Positions 35,716 through 44,149 of a stretch of DNA of 64,000 nt are shown one piece after another. The notes under the pieces are model-generated. The model had not been told where the DNA came from. It searched no databases and worked only from the letters and a program-made list of their open reading frames with translations. Positions within the stretch are counted from its first letter, which is position 1. Each line of letters starts with the position of its first letter. The stretch comes from Arthrobacter sp. MSA 4-2 (lineage in GTDB: Bacteria; Actinomycetota; Actinomycetes; Actinomycetales; Micrococcaceae): positions 1 to 64,000 of the forward strand of contig NZ_JAEKGC010000010.1 in NCBI RefSeq assembly GCF_016405885.1, written 5' to 3'. Made by a program: the position numbers and the translations under genes.

Positions 35716-36810
35716 ATGAACGACCAGGCGACCACGGTGCTGGCCATCGGCACCAAGAAGGGACTCTGGCTGGCCACCAGCCGGAACCGCCGGTCCTGGA
35801 CCCTGTCCGATCCGCTGTTCCTCATGCAGGAGGTCCCCGGCGTCGGCATCGACACGCGGGGCGGGCGCACCCGCATCCTGGTGGGCACCCGGTCCGAGCA
35901 CTGGGGGCCGTCGGTCGTCCACTCGGACGACCTGGGCGCCACCTGGACCGAGCCGGAACGCGGAAGCATCGGTTTCGATCCGGACGACGGTGCCGCGCTC
36001 GAGCGGATCTGGCAGATCCAGCCGGACTCCCAGAGCCGGCCGGGTGTGGTGTGGGCCGGGTGCGAGCCGATCTCCGTCTGGAAATCCACCGACGGCGGGG
36101 AGCACTTCGAACTCAACCGCGGCCTCTGGGACCACCCGCACCGCAGTGAGTGGGGCGCGGGGTACGGCGGGGCCGCGGCACACACCGTCCTCCCCAGCCC
36201 TGCCGATGATTCGATCCACGTCGCCATGAGCACCGGCGGGGTCTACCGCTCGCTGGACGGCGGAACCTCGTGGGAGCCGCGCAACCGCGGCATCTCCGCC
36301 TACTTCCTGCCCGATCCGCAGCCGGAGTTCGGGCAGTGCGTGCACAAGATCGCCCGCGATGCCGGAAACCCGCGGCACCTGTATGCGCAGAACCATCACG
36401 GCGTCTACGCCACACCGGACGCCGGCGACACGTGGACCTCCATCGCCGAGGGGCTGCCGTCGGACTTCGGCTTCGTCATGCTCGCCCATCCGCGCCGGCC
36501 AGGCACGGCGTGGGTGATTCCACTGAAGGCCGACGGCGAGCGGATCCCGCCGGACGGCGAACTCGCGGTGCACCGCACCGACGACGGCGGCGGTTCCTGG
36601 TCCCGGCTGCACCGCGGCCTGCCCACCCGGGAGTACAACGCCGTGCTGCGCGATGCGGCCGCCGTCGACGCCGCCGACCCCGTCGGGGTGTACTTTGGCA
36701 CCCGCGGTGGCAGCGTGTATGCGAGCGCCGATGAGGGTGAATCCTTCGTTGAGGTCGCCTCCCACCTTCCCGACGTCCTCACGGTGCGCGCCGCCGTCGT
36801 CCCGGGTTGA
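35716..36810 (+). CDS. BNR/WD40-like beta-propeller protein (exo-sialidase-like fold)
   Basis: 364 residues with repeated Asp-box units such as STDGGEHFE, SLDGGTSWEP, TPDAGDTWT, TDDGGGSWS and SADEGESFV, indicating a six- or seven-blade propeller. No signal peptide is visible, so it is cytoplasmic, unlike secreted sialidases. It starts MNDQATTVLAIGTKKGLWLA. A MoaD/ThiS-like gene starts 10 nt after its stop, so the two proteins probably work together. Catalytic residues of sialidases were not identified. Confidence 0.8.
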   Translation: MNDQATTVLAIGTKKGLWLATSRNRRSWTLSDPLFLMQEVPGVGIDTRGGRTRILVGTRSEHWGPSVVHSDDLGATWTEPERGSIGFDPDDGAALERIWQIQPDSQSRPGVVWAGCEPISVWKSTDGGEHFELNRGLWDHPHRSEWGAGYGGAAAHTVLPSPADDSIHVAMSTGGVYRSLDGGTSWEPRNRGISAYFLPDPQPEFGQCVHKIARDAGNPRHLYAQNHHGVYATPDAGDTWTSIAEGLPSDFGFVMLAHPRRPGTAWVIPLKADGERIPPDGELAVHRTDDGGGSWSRLHRGLPTREYNAVLRDAAAVDAADPVGVYFGTRGGSVYASADEGESFVEVASHLPDVLTVRAAVVPG

Positions 36811-36820
36811 GCGTTCCGCC

Positions 36821-37108
36821 GTGGAATCCGTCAGCGTCCTGATTCCGACCCTCCTGCGCCCGCTGGTTGAGGGGCGCAGCGAGGTGGTGCTGCCGGCGGA
36901 CGCGCCGATGACCGTCGGAGGCCTCCTCGACCGGTTGTCCGAAGGGAGGCCGCTGCTGGAGCGGCGGATCCGCGATGAGACCGGCGCGCTGCGGCGTTAC
37001 GTGAATATCTATGTCGGAGGCGAGGATGTGCGCCGGCTGGAGCTCCTCGAAACGCCGGTGGAGCCCGGCGACACCGTGATGGTCATCCAGTCGGTGGCAG
37101 GGGGCTGA
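36821..37108 (+). CDS. MoaD/ThiS-family ubiquitin-like sulfur carrier
   Basis: 95 residues with the beta-grasp pattern and a C-terminal QSVAGG. The Gly-Gly end is what is adenylated and thiocarboxylated in MoaD/ThiS proteins. GTG at 36821 is the only sensible start. No MoaE, ThiG or E1-like gene is in the window. Coupling to a propeller protein suggests a carrier for some sulfur transfer or conjugation other than routine molybdopterin synthesis; this is inference. Confidence 0.8.
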   Translation: MESVSVLIPTLLRPLVEGRSEVVLPADAPMTVGGLLDRLSEGRPLLERRIRDETGALRRYVNIYVGGEDVRRLELLETPVEPGDTVMVIQSVAGG

Positions 37109-37201
37109 CCCTGGGACCGGCCCCGACTTATCGAGAGAGTGCAGAACCAACCAGCCGGAGGGCCTTCGGGCAGTAGATACTGCGTCCTCGATGGGAGGGC
37201 C

Positions 37202-38824
37202 TCACCCGGCCGGGAAGGGCGAGTGCCCGGGGGACGCCTCGAACCGGACCTCAGCTCCGGGCGGCAGCTGCGCCGCCCGGTCGAGGTCTTCGGAGATCAC
37301 CACGCCGATCACCGGGTATCCCCCGGTCACGGGATGGTCGGCGAGGAACAGCACCGGAAGGCCCGACGGCGGCACCTGGAGGGCTCCCCGCACGACGCCC
37401 TCACTGGGCAGCTCACCGGATCTCACCCGCCGCAGCGCCGGGCCCTCGAGGCGGAGGCCGACCCGGTTCGACTGCGGTGTCACGGTCCATCGTGCCGCGC
37501 ACAGGCGGGCGGGTTCCCCGTCGGCGAACCAGTCGGCCCGGGGCCCGGGCACGATCCGCAGCACCGCCGGCCGGGACTCAGTCGATGGCAGCTCCGGGTT
37601 TCCCACCGCGCTGCCGGGGGCGGTGCCCGCGCGGAGGAACCCGCCGCGGGCCAGGGGCTCGGGGCCGAGGCAGGAGAGGACATCGGTCGACCGGCTCCCC
37701 AGGACCAGGGCCGCCTCCCAGCCACCCCGGACCGCGGTATAGGTGCGCAGCCCCTCGGCGGGCGCCCCGACCGCAAGCGTCTCCCCGGCCCGCAGCAGGA
37801 AGGGAGCGCAGGTGTCGACGCTCCGCCGGGTCCCCCCGGGCGAGGCCACCGCCAGGGGTGCCGGCGCTCCGGTCACCGCCAGCACCAGTTCCGACCTGGC
37901 CTCAAGGACCAGCCCGCCGAAGAGCGATTCGACGACGGCGGCGCCGTGCGGGTTGCCGACCAGCCGGTTCGCCTGGCGGCAGGAGCCCCGGTCGAGCGCC
38001 CCGGAACCCGCCACGCCGAGGGCCGCGTATCCGGGACGCCCAAGGTCTTCGAGCACACTGGACAGCCCCGTCTCCACGACGATCGCCCCGGGGCCGGGAG
38101 CGGGGATGGAAATCTCCCGGGGCGCACCGCGGCCCCGCCGGGCGGGCAGGGCCGGAGAACCGGGCGCGGACGCCGCGCCGTGCCGCGCCGACGTGCTGAC
38201 CGACTCCCGGACGGCGGTGAAACGCACCCGGTTGCCGGGACGGATGAGCGCCGGCACGTCCCGGCCAAGGTCCCACAGCAGGGCGTCCGTACGCCCGATC
38301 AGCTGCCAGCCGCCGGGGGATTCACGCGGATAGATGGCCGAGTAGCCTCCCGCCAGGGCCACCGAGCCGGCGGGAACCGACGTCCTCGGCGACGCCCGGC
38401 GCGGCACCTCGAGCCGCCGGTCGCCGCCGGTCAGGTAAGCGAATCCCGGCGCGAAGCCCGCGAAGGCGGCGGTCCAGTCCTGCGAGGTGTGGGCCTGGAC
38501 TACGCCCGGTTCACTGAGCCCGGCGTGCCGGGCCACCTCCGCGAGGTCCGCGCCGTCGTACACCACCTCGATGTCGATGCGGGCCTCCTCGGCCCGGGGC
38601 TGGACCGAGAAGTCCAGGGAGCGGATCCGCCGGGCAATCCCGGCGGCCTGCCGCGGAGACCCGGCGGTGACCAGGACGGTCTGCGCGGCCGCCACGACAT
38701 CGATCTGGCCCTCGGACGGCTCCGCGTCCAGTTGCGCCTGCAGGCTGAGCACCTCCGGCAGGCCGGGCAGCTCGACGAGGACAGCGCGGTCACCCACGGC
38801 CCGGATGGGAACACCCGGGTCCAT
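37202..38824 (-). CDS. pxpBC: 5-oxoprolinase subunits B and C, fused
   Basis: 540 residues. The first 210 are PxpB (KipI/allophanate hydrolase subunit 1-like: AVGDRAVLVEL, FAPGFAYLTG, GGWQLIGRTD). The remainder is PxpC (KipA-like: SSVLEDLGRPGYAALGVAGS, RLVGNPHGAAVVES, HPVTGGYPVIGVV). With PxpA, encoded 1 nt upstream, it hydrolyses 5-oxoproline to glutamate using ATP. In most bacteria these are separate genes, so this is a natural fusion. Confidence 0.88.
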   Translation of the reverse strand: MDPGVPIRAVGDRAVLVELPGLPEVLSLQAQLDAEPSEGQIDVVAAAQTVLVTAGSPRQAAGIARRIRSLDFSVQPRAEEARIDIEVVYDGADLAEVARHAGLSEPGVVQAHTSQDWTAAFAGFAPGFAYLTGGDRRLEVPRRASPRTSVPAGSVALAGGYSAIYPRESPGGWQLIGRTDALLWDLGRDVPALIRPGNRVRFTAVRESVSTSARHGAASAPGSPALPARRGRGAPREISIPAPGPGAIVVETGLSSVLEDLGRPGYAALGVAGSGALDRGSCRQANRLVGNPHGAAVVESLFGGLVLEARSELVLAVTGAPAPLAVASPGGTRRSVDTCAPFLLRAGETLAVGAPAEGLRTYTAVRGGWEAALVLGSRSTDVLSCLGPEPLARGGFLRAGTAPGSAVGNPELPSTESRPAVLRIVPGPRADWFADGEPARLCAARWTVTPQSNRVGLRLEGPALRRVRSGELPSEGVVRGALQVPPSGLPVLFLADHPVTGGYPVIGVVISEDLDRAAQLPPGAEVRFEASPGHSPFPAG

Positions 38825-38825
38825 G

Positions 38826-39575
38826 TCAGGCGAATCCAGCGACGGGCACTCCCGCGCCGGTGAGGGCATCGCGCACGGCCGCGGCCATCCGCACAGCCCC
38901 CGGGGTGTCGCCGTGGACGCAGATGCTTTCGGCGGCGATGTCCACCGAGGATCCGTCCACCGCACGGATCCTGCCTTCGGTGGCGATCCGCAGGACGTGC
39001 TCGACGACCTCACCGGTTTCGTGCAGCACGGCGCCCTCCTCACGCCGGTCGACGAGCGTTCCTTCAGGGGTATAGGCACGGTCGGCGAAGGCCTCAATGA
39101 CGGTCCGGAGGCCCGACGCGCGGGCGGCGCGTTCGATCTCCGAGTGCGGAAGGACCAGCAGCGGCAGGGTTTCATCCACCCCGCGCACCGCATCCACGAC
39201 CGCCCGCGCGTGGCCTTGGTGGTGGACGATGGTGTTGTAGAGCGCGCCGTGGGGTTTGACGTACGAAACCCTGGTGCCAGCGGCGCGGGCCAGAGCTTGG
39301 AGCGCGCCGATCTGGTAAATGAGGTCGTCCGTCAGCTCCGTGGGCGCGACGTCAAGGAACCGGCGCCCGAAGCCGGCTAGGTCGCGGTAGCCGGGGTGCG
39401 CGCCGACCGTCACGCCCGCGGCCGCGGCGGCCGCACAGGTTGACCGGATGCCGGTGGGGTCACCGGCGTGGAAGCCGCAGGCCACGTTGACGCTGGAGAC
39501 CGACCGGATCACCGCGGCATCGTCGCCGAAGGTCCAGTTGCCGAAGGATTCCCCGACGTCGCTGTTGAGATCCAT
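38826..39575 (-). CDS. pxpA: 5-oxoprolinase subunit A (LamB/YcsF family)
   Basis: 249 residues beginning [19 protein letters not shown], with [36 protein letters not shown] and [12 protein letters not shown], all hallmarks of PxpA. It is the first gene of a two-gene operon with the pxpB-pxpC fusion. ATG at 39575 is taken over the upstream in-frame 39629 because the conserved family start is MDLN. Confidence 0.9.
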   Translation of the reverse strand: MDLNSDVGESFGNWTFGDDAAVIRSVSSVNVACGFHAGDPTGIRSTCAAAAAAGVTVGAHPGYRDLAGFGRRFLDVAPTELTDDLIYQIGALQALARAAGTRVSYVKPHGALYNTIVHHQGHARAVVDAVRGVDETLPLLVLPHSEIERAARASGLRTVIEAFADRAYTPEGTLVDRREEGAVLHETGEVVEHVLRIATEGRIRAVDGSSVDIAAESICVHGDTPGAVRMAAAVRDALTGAGVPVAGFA

Positions 39576-39654
39576 TCGATCACCGCCACCCTTCGCGCCC
39601 GGGACCGGATTCGGCCACGGGTCGAGCATAAGCGCGGATGCGGCACCGGCGCAG

Positions 39655-39906
39655 CTATGGCGCGGGCGGCTCCGTCTTGAACCCGATCAGCTTGTGGGAC
39701 CCGTCGCAGTAGGGCTTGAGGACCGAGGCCCCGCACCGGCACAGCGCCACGGTGCGTCGGGTCCGCGGCAGCGCCTCGCCGTCGGGGGTGACCACCTCGA
39801 ATTCACCGCGGACCAGCAGTGGACCGTCGGGGCAGGCGACGATCGAGGCAGCCGGAGTTCCGCTGCGGGCGTCCCCGGCGCGCGGGGCCGGATCGGCGGG
39901 GCTCAT
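39655..39906 (-). CDS. CDGSH-type iron-sulfur protein
   Basis: 83 residues carrying CRCGAS then KPYCDGSHK, the C-x-C-x(n)-C-D-G-S-H motif that binds a redox-active 2Fe-2S cluster with three Cys and one His. The start overlaps the stop of the iron-redox enzyme gene by 4 bp, so the two are translationally coupled. Confidence 0.88.
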   Translation of the reverse strand: MSPADPAPRAGDARSGTPAASIVACPDGPLLVRGEFEVVTPDGEALPRTRRTVALCRCGASVLKPYCDGSHKLIGFKTEPPAP

Positions 39907-40934
39907 GCGGCGAACGACCGGTCCGGCTGGAGCGAGGAGCGGCCCTCGGCCCAGGCGTCCATTATGTGCCGGGTCATCCAGGAATCCACGAGCAGGGCCG
40001 CCGCCGCCCCGAAGAGGACATCTCCCAGCAGCCGGGGATCGGCCTCGACCAGGCCGCCGGCAAGGTCCCGTCCGGCGATCTGCTCGTGGACGGCGTCGGC
40101 CTCGACGTGCTCCTCGAAGTATCCCGTGGCGTCCTCCCCATAACCATGGCGCGCGAAGCCGCGGGCGTACAGGCGGTTTGGCTGGGAGGAGGTCATCTCA
40201 TACGCGGTCAGGTGTCCCACGATGGCACCGCGCAGGCGCCGGTTCAGCCCGAACAGCGACATCATGTTCGTCGAAGCGAGCGTGATGGCAGGAGCCGCAT
40301 CGATGTAGGCCCCGTAGGTGTCATCGAGGCCGACGGCGCGCATGGTCCGCGCGAAGAGCGCCGAATGCATCCGGTCGGGGTGTCCTCCGCCGTACTCGTC
40401 CGCCTGGATCTCAACGAGCGCGGCCTTCGCACGCCCGGTCAGTCGGGGAATGGCCCAGGTGTGGGGGTCCGCTTCCTTGAGCTGGTAGATCGACTTCTGG
40501 ATCAGGAATTCCCGCAGCTGCTCCGCGTTTGCCTCCTTGGCCACGAAGCGCGACATGCTCGGGCCGGTGTCTTCTCCGGTCATCCGGAACAGTTCACCAG
40601 CCACGGCCTCGCTGGTGGGCTCCGGAGCCGCGTCAACCACCACGGCGCCACGCAGCCGCTCCTCGAAGGCGGCCTCGATGAGCTGGCGGACCCGGATCAG
40701 GCCCGGGTCCCACTCCCAGCCTTCAGCGGCACCGTCGAGGCCGGAGTAGTGAAGCTCGTAGAGGCAGAAGAGGGTCAGCTGGAGGTCATCGTCGACGACG
40801 ACGTCGGCGGTGCGGGCGAGCGCGTTCCGCACCGCGTCCTCGAGGTCCTGGACCTGCGCCGCGGCGGGCGGCTCGCCGGTGGTGATCTCCAGGAGAAGTG
40901 CGCTGACATTTCCGCGCGCCGTGGGCTGCTTCAT
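39903..40934 (-). CDS. Iron-containing redox enzyme (heme-oxygenase-like fold)
   Basis: 343 residues, largely helical. Family features are the C-terminal GHLTAYEMTSSQPNRLYA and YFEEHVEADAVHEQIAG, with His/Glu residues suited to a di-iron site. ATG at 40934. It is coupled to the CDGSH protein, a likely electron partner, and its promoter holds a TAAG-N4-CTT element 68 bp upstream. The reaction is unknown. Confidence 0.78.
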   Translation of the reverse strand: MKQPTARGNVSALLLEITTGEPPAAAQVQDLEDAVRNALARTADVVVDDDLQLTLFCLYELHYSGLDGAAEGWEWDPGLIRVRQLIEAAFEERLRGAVVVDAAPEPTSEAVAGELFRMTGEDTGPSMSRFVAKEANAEQLREFLIQKSIYQLKEADPHTWAIPRLTGRAKAALVEIQADEYGGGHPDRMHSALFARTMRAVGLDDTYGAYIDAAPAITLASTNMMSLFGLNRRLRGAIVGHLTAYEMTSSQPNRLYARGFARHGYGEDATGYFEEHVEADAVHEQIAGRDLAGGLVEADPRLLGDVLFGAAAALLVDSWMTRHIMDAWAEGRSSLQPDRSFAA

Positions 40935-41001
40935 CGAACACTCTTTCTCTTTCGGGCCGGCTTTCTGATTCAGGCCGGAGAGCCGGGTCACAACTGAACG
41001 C

Positions 41002-41012
41002 TAAGCATACTT
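41002..41012. promoter_or_regulatory. TAAG-N4-CTT element A
   Basis: TAAGCATACTT lies 68 bp before the iron-redox gene start. It is one of seven copies in the window, each in a promoter region. Confidence 0.65.
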
Positions 41013-41054
41013 CGTTTTCCTTCGGCGGCTGCCGGTTCCGACCGGAACAGGGAA

Positions 41055-41093
41055 CTGCCGGGGCACCCACCACATGGATGGATGCCCCGGCAG
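41055..41093 (-). terminator. Hairpin terminator after the DUF4383 gene
   Basis: Arms 41055-41065 and 41083-41093 pair over 11 bp around a 17-nt loop, 47 nt after the DUF4383 stop. No strong T-run. Confidence 0.5.
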
Positions 41094-41139
41094 CGGGACC
41101 GCCGACCACCCCCAGCGGCGGCCGACGGCGGATAGGAAG

Positions 41140-41595
41140 TTACCGGCGGGTCGAGGTCCTGCTCGCATTGCGGCCAAGGAGCAGGGCAAGGGCGATCATG
41201 CCGACCCCCAGGACGAAGTGCAGCCAGTCATCGGCGGTGTTCAGCGGCACGAAGTTGGCCGCCGAGGTCTTATCGATGAACAGGCCGTACAGCCAGAGGA
41301 TCAGATAGATCACTCCTCCCCACAGCAGATAGTTCTTCGCTCCCGACGCCGTCTTCGCCATGGCAAGGCCGGCGATTCCGTAGAGCAGGTGCACGATGTT
41401 GTGGAGGATCGAGACCTGGAACAGGCCGAGGAGCAGTGCCCCGGACTGGTGCCCGGCGAATGCCAGGGACGGGTAGTTGGTGGTGATGCCCGGGATGAAG
41501 CCGAGGATTCCGACCAGGACGAATACCGCCCCGACCGCCTGAGCCGCTTTTTGTACGGCGGTCTTCCCCGTGGCCACCCTATTGTTCGATGTCAT
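41140..41595 (-). CDS. DUF4383 membrane protein
   Basis: 151 residues with four hydrophobic segments and the DUF4383 core (GFIPGIT; HNIVHLLYGIAGLAMA; DDWLHFVLGVGMI). The short basic tail RNASRTSTRR should lie in the cytoplasm. AGGGAG precedes the ATG. It diverges from the 42167 operon across a region with two TAAG-N4-CTT elements. Role unknown; such genes are common in stress-induced actinobacterial sets. Confidence 0.85.
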   Translation of the reverse strand: MTSNNRVATGKTAVQKAAQAVGAVFVLVGILGFIPGITTNYPSLAFAGHQSGALLLGLFQVSILHNIVHLLYGIAGLAMAKTASGAKNYLLWGGVIYLILWLYGLFIDKTSAANFVPLNTADDWLHFVLGVGMIALALLLGRNASRTSTRR

Positions 41596-41998
41596 TGCCT
41601 CTCCCTTTCTCTGGTTGATGTTGAGGTGTTGCTATTTCGGGCCCGGCTTGTTCCGCGGTGCCCCGCCGCATTCCCCAGCGGCCTGATTTCGCTGGGCCTG
41701 CGGAAAACGAGCGTCCCGGGGGGCGATGTGAGTCGGATGCGGGCCGGTCGCGGCGGGCGGATCCGTCGCCGTCGGCCGTCCGGTCCTGGAAACGGCACCG
41801 CATTCGGGCGCCTGGAGCTGCGGCGAGTTCCGCGGGGGTGTCTGCACCGGTCCTGCGCCGGAGCCCCGGCATGTAAGAGAACACGAGCAGCCTCCTCCCC
41901 ATCATGGGCCCGGTCGTGCAGCACACGCATCAGGGCGCGGGCGCCCTGCCGGACCTCTTGCCTTGACGCTAGACCTATGATTAGCATTTCCGGAAGAT

Positions 41999-42014
41999 AA
42001 TAAGCGTACTTATT
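41999..42014. promoter_or_regulatory. TAAG-N4-CTT element B1
   Basis: AATAAGCGTACTTATT has 6-bp perfect arms. It lies on the DUF4383 side of the divergent region. Confidence 0.7.
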
Positions 42015-42056
42015 TAAAACTTGCGGGAATCCCCCGGGGTGGCTTGCGCGATTAAA

Positions 42057-42070
42057 CTAAGCATGCTTAG
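42057..42070. promoter_or_regulatory. TAAG-N4-CTT element B2
   Basis: CTAAGCATGCTTAG is a perfect 14-bp palindrome and the best version of the element, about 97 bp before the ATG at 42167. Confidence 0.75.
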
Positions 42071-42166
42071 CTTTAGGAAGTAAGTCAGGCGCACACCGCC
42101 GGACGAGCGCATCGCTTACACGATGGAGCAACCGTTTCACCGGCAAAATCAACGTAAGGAAGTAAC

Positions 42167-42934
42167 ATGACTACGCAGAATTGGCCGCAGGATCCACTGG
42201 TTCCGTCAACGACCGGCACTGACTACGAGACCGGCAGCACCCAGGCCGGCGAGTCGACCACCTCGGTCGCCAAGGGTCAGGCCAAGGAGGTCGGCAAGGA
42301 GGGCGCAGGCGCCGCGCAGCACGTAGCGCAGACCGCCGCCTCGGAAGCAAAGAACGTCGCCGCAGAAGCCGGCACCCAGGCAAAGAACCTCGTCAGCGGA
42401 CTCGGCTCGGACCTCAAGAGCCAGGCCGGCGCGCAGCAGCAGAAGGCGACCGAGGGCCTGCGTTCGATCAGCGACGAACTGCGCTCCATGGCGGACAAGT
42501 CCGACAACAAGATGGTCTCCAACCTGGTACAGCAGGCATCACAGCGGACCAACGCCGTCGCCGGCTGGCTTGAGAACAAAGACGCCTCCGACATCCTCGA
42601 GGACGTCAAGGGCTTCGCTCGCCGCCGCCCCGGAGCCTTCCTCGCTATTTCCGCTGGAGCGGGCCTCGTGGTGGGCCGCCTCACCCGCGGCCTGACCGGA
42701 GCCCAGGCCGACGCCAAGTCGGACCAGGACCGCCTCGGCACAACTCCGGGCTCTGATTACGGCTACGGCGCACCGGCCTACGCCGGCACCACGACGTCCA
42801 TGCCTCAAACCTCACGCGGAACCCATGTCGCCGAGACCTCACCGGCCTTCGTCGACCCGGCCTCCGACTACCCGACCATTCCCCCGGGAACCCCGCCCGT
42901 GGGCACGCTTCCTGATGAAAGGGATCTGCGCTAA
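42167..42934 (+). CDS. Amphipathic-repeat protein, probable membrane-associated stress protein
   Basis: 255 residues. From about 30 to 125 the sequence is Ala/Lys/Gln/Glu-rich with heptad-like repeats (GQAKEVGKEGAGAAQHVAQT; NVAAEAGTQAKNLVSGLGS), resembling LEA or apolipoprotein-type amphipathic helices. One hydrophobic segment follows near residue 160 (PGAFLAISAGAGLVVGRL), the arrangement seen in YqjD/ElaB-like ribosome- or membrane-tethering proteins. The tail is Pro/Thr-rich. The stop overlaps the next gene by 1 nt. No precise family assigned. Confidence 0.75.
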   Translation: MTTQNWPQDPLVPSTTGTDYETGSTQAGESTTSVAKGQAKEVGKEGAGAAQHVAQTAASEAKNVAAEAGTQAKNLVSGLGSDLKSQAGAQQQKATEGLRSISDELRSMADKSDNKMVSNLVQQASQRTNAVAGWLENKDASDILEDVKGFARRRPGAFLAISAGAGLVVGRLTRGLTGAQADAKSDQDRLGTTPGSDYGYGAPAYAGTTTSMPQTSRGTHVAETSPAFVDPASDYPTIPPGTPPVGTLPDERDLR

Positions 42935-43386
42935 TGAGCGACGCATACACCGGCGGAGCCCACTCCGCCGCTCCGCCGCCTCCCTCGGAGGCTGAACAGC
43001 GGGCCGCCAACAACTCGGTGGGGGAGCTGCTCTCGGACGTGACCCGCAACCTCTCGACGCTGATGCGCCAGGAAGTTGCCCTCGCCAAGGCAGAACTCAC
43101 CGAGTCGGGGAAGAACGCAGGCAAGGGTGCCGGAATGTATGCCGGCGCCGCCGTGGGAGGACACTTCGTGCTCCTGTTCCTGTCCCTCGCCCTGATGTGG
43201 GGACTGGATGTCCTGATGCCGATCGGATGGGCCGCAGTCATCGTCGCGGTCATCTGGGGCATCATCGCCGCGATCCTGGCGGCAAAGGGCAAGAAGGAAA
43301 TGAAGCAGATCCGCGGCCTGCCGACTACGGCCGAAACCATCAAGGAAATTCCGCCAACACTGAAACCAGGTGAGCAGACCCCATGA
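42934..43386 (+). CDS. Phage-holin superfamily 6 (YqjE-like) membrane protein
   Basis: 150 residues. Conserved head (VGELLSDVTRNLSTLMRQEV, then ALAKAELTESGK) followed by two membrane helices around 70-90 and 96-115. These Actinobacteria_holin/DUF1469 proteins are chromosomal, not phage-derived. Middle gene of the 42167-44057 operon, overlapping both neighbours by 1-4 bp. Confidence 0.85.
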   Translation: MSDAYTGGAHSAAPPPPSEAEQRAANNSVGELLSDVTRNLSTLMRQEVALAKAELTESGKNAGKGAGMYAGAAVGGHFVLLFLSLALMWGLDVLMPIGWAAVIVAVIWGIIAAILAAKGKKEMKQIRGLPTTAETIKEIPPTLKPGEQTP

Positions 43387-44057
43387 GCCAGACTCCAGAA
43401 GAAATCCGCGCCGACATCGAGCGCACCCGCCGTGAACTTGGTACCGACGTTGACGCTGTGGCCGATAAGGTCAACCCGTCCAACATCGCACACCGCCAGA
43501 CCGAGAAGGTCAAGAACACCTTCAGCAACGTCAAGGATTCAGTGATGGGCAAAGCAGACGACGTGAAGTCGAACGTGATGGGCAAGGCAGACGACCTGAA
43601 GTCCGGTGTCTCCGACAAGGCCGGCTCGACCACCGGCTCGGCGAAGTCAGCCGCACAGCAGGCCGGCCACGCCGTGCAGGACGCACCACGCCAGCTCACT
43701 AACAAAGCTGCGGGCAACCCGCTCGCCGCAGGCCTCATCGCCTTCGGTGCCGGCTTGCTGACGGCCTCGTTGATCCCGGCGAGCCAAAAGGAAAAGCAGG
43801 CCGCCTCGGCGCTGAAGGAGCAGGCCGCTCCGCTCGCCAGCGGTGTTGCCGATTCCGCCAAGGAGGTTGTCGAAGGACTCAAGGAGCCGGCGCAGGAGGC
43901 AATGGAATCCGTCAAGGAGACCGCAGCCCAGTCCGCCCAGAACGTCAAGCAGGAGGGCCAGCAGGCCGCCTCCGACGTCAAGGACAAGGCTCAGGATGCC
44001 AAGAGCCAGGTCCAGGACTCCAGCAGCAGTTCCAGCTCGAGCTCGCGCGGGTTCTAA
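43383..44057 (+). CDS. DUF3618 (YqjD-like) protein with amphipathic C-terminus
   Basis: 224 residues. The start MSQTPEEIRADIERTRRELG is the DUF3618 domain. Then come amphipathic Lys/Asp/Ala repeats including the duplicated MGKADD, a hydrophobic stretch near 120-135 (LAAGLIAFGAGLLTASLI) and a second amphipathic region ending in a Ser-rich tail. It completes the amphipathic-holin-DUF3618 set, probably an envelope-associated complex or mechanical buffer. Function unproven. Confidence 0.85.
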   Translation: MSQTPEEIRADIERTRRELGTDVDAVADKVNPSNIAHRQTEKVKNTFSNVKDSVMGKADDVKSNVMGKADDLKSGVSDKAGSTTGSAKSAAQQAGHAVQDAPRQLTNKAAGNPLAAGLIAFGAGLLTASLIPASQKEKQAASALKEQAAPLASGVADSAKEVVEGLKEPAQEAMESVKETAAQSAQNVKQEGQQAASDVKDKAQDAKSQVQDSSSSSSSSSRGF

Positions 44058-44100
44058 GAGGAACCGACGGGTGGACCCGTTAGGGTGCAGGCCGCGTCAA

Positions 44101-44138
44101 CGAGAAAGGGGAGGGCGCACGCGCCCTCCCCTTTCTCG
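44101..44138 (+). terminator. 18-bp perfect hairpin terminator
   Basis: Arms 44101-44118 and 44121-44138 are exactly complementary around a 2-nt centre, 44 nt after the DUF3618 stop. It closes the 42167-44057 operon. Confidence 0.8.
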
Positions 44139-44149
44139 TATCCCTATGG

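Larger units (their letters stand above)
41596..42166. other. 571-bp divergent regulatory region
   Basis: The right end (41970-42075) is AT-rich and carries both regulatory elements and presumably both promoters. That leaves a leader of about 370 nt for the DUF4383 gene. Minus-strand open frames fill part of it (41579-41926, 41592-41987), but they overlap the DUF4383 start, have no ribosome site and no recognisable protein. A structured leader is possible; no fold was established by eye. Confidence 0.4.

Noticed and set aside
41579-41926. A 115-codon minus-strand frame upstream of DUF4383
   Set aside because: It runs through the DUF4383 start, has no ribosome site and looks like low-complexity Arg/Pro/Gly. 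The leader is left as unassigned.
42934-43386. Holin-like protein as a sign of prophage
   Set aside because: It is a chromosomal YqjE-type protein in an operon of stress proteins; no phage genes are nearby.
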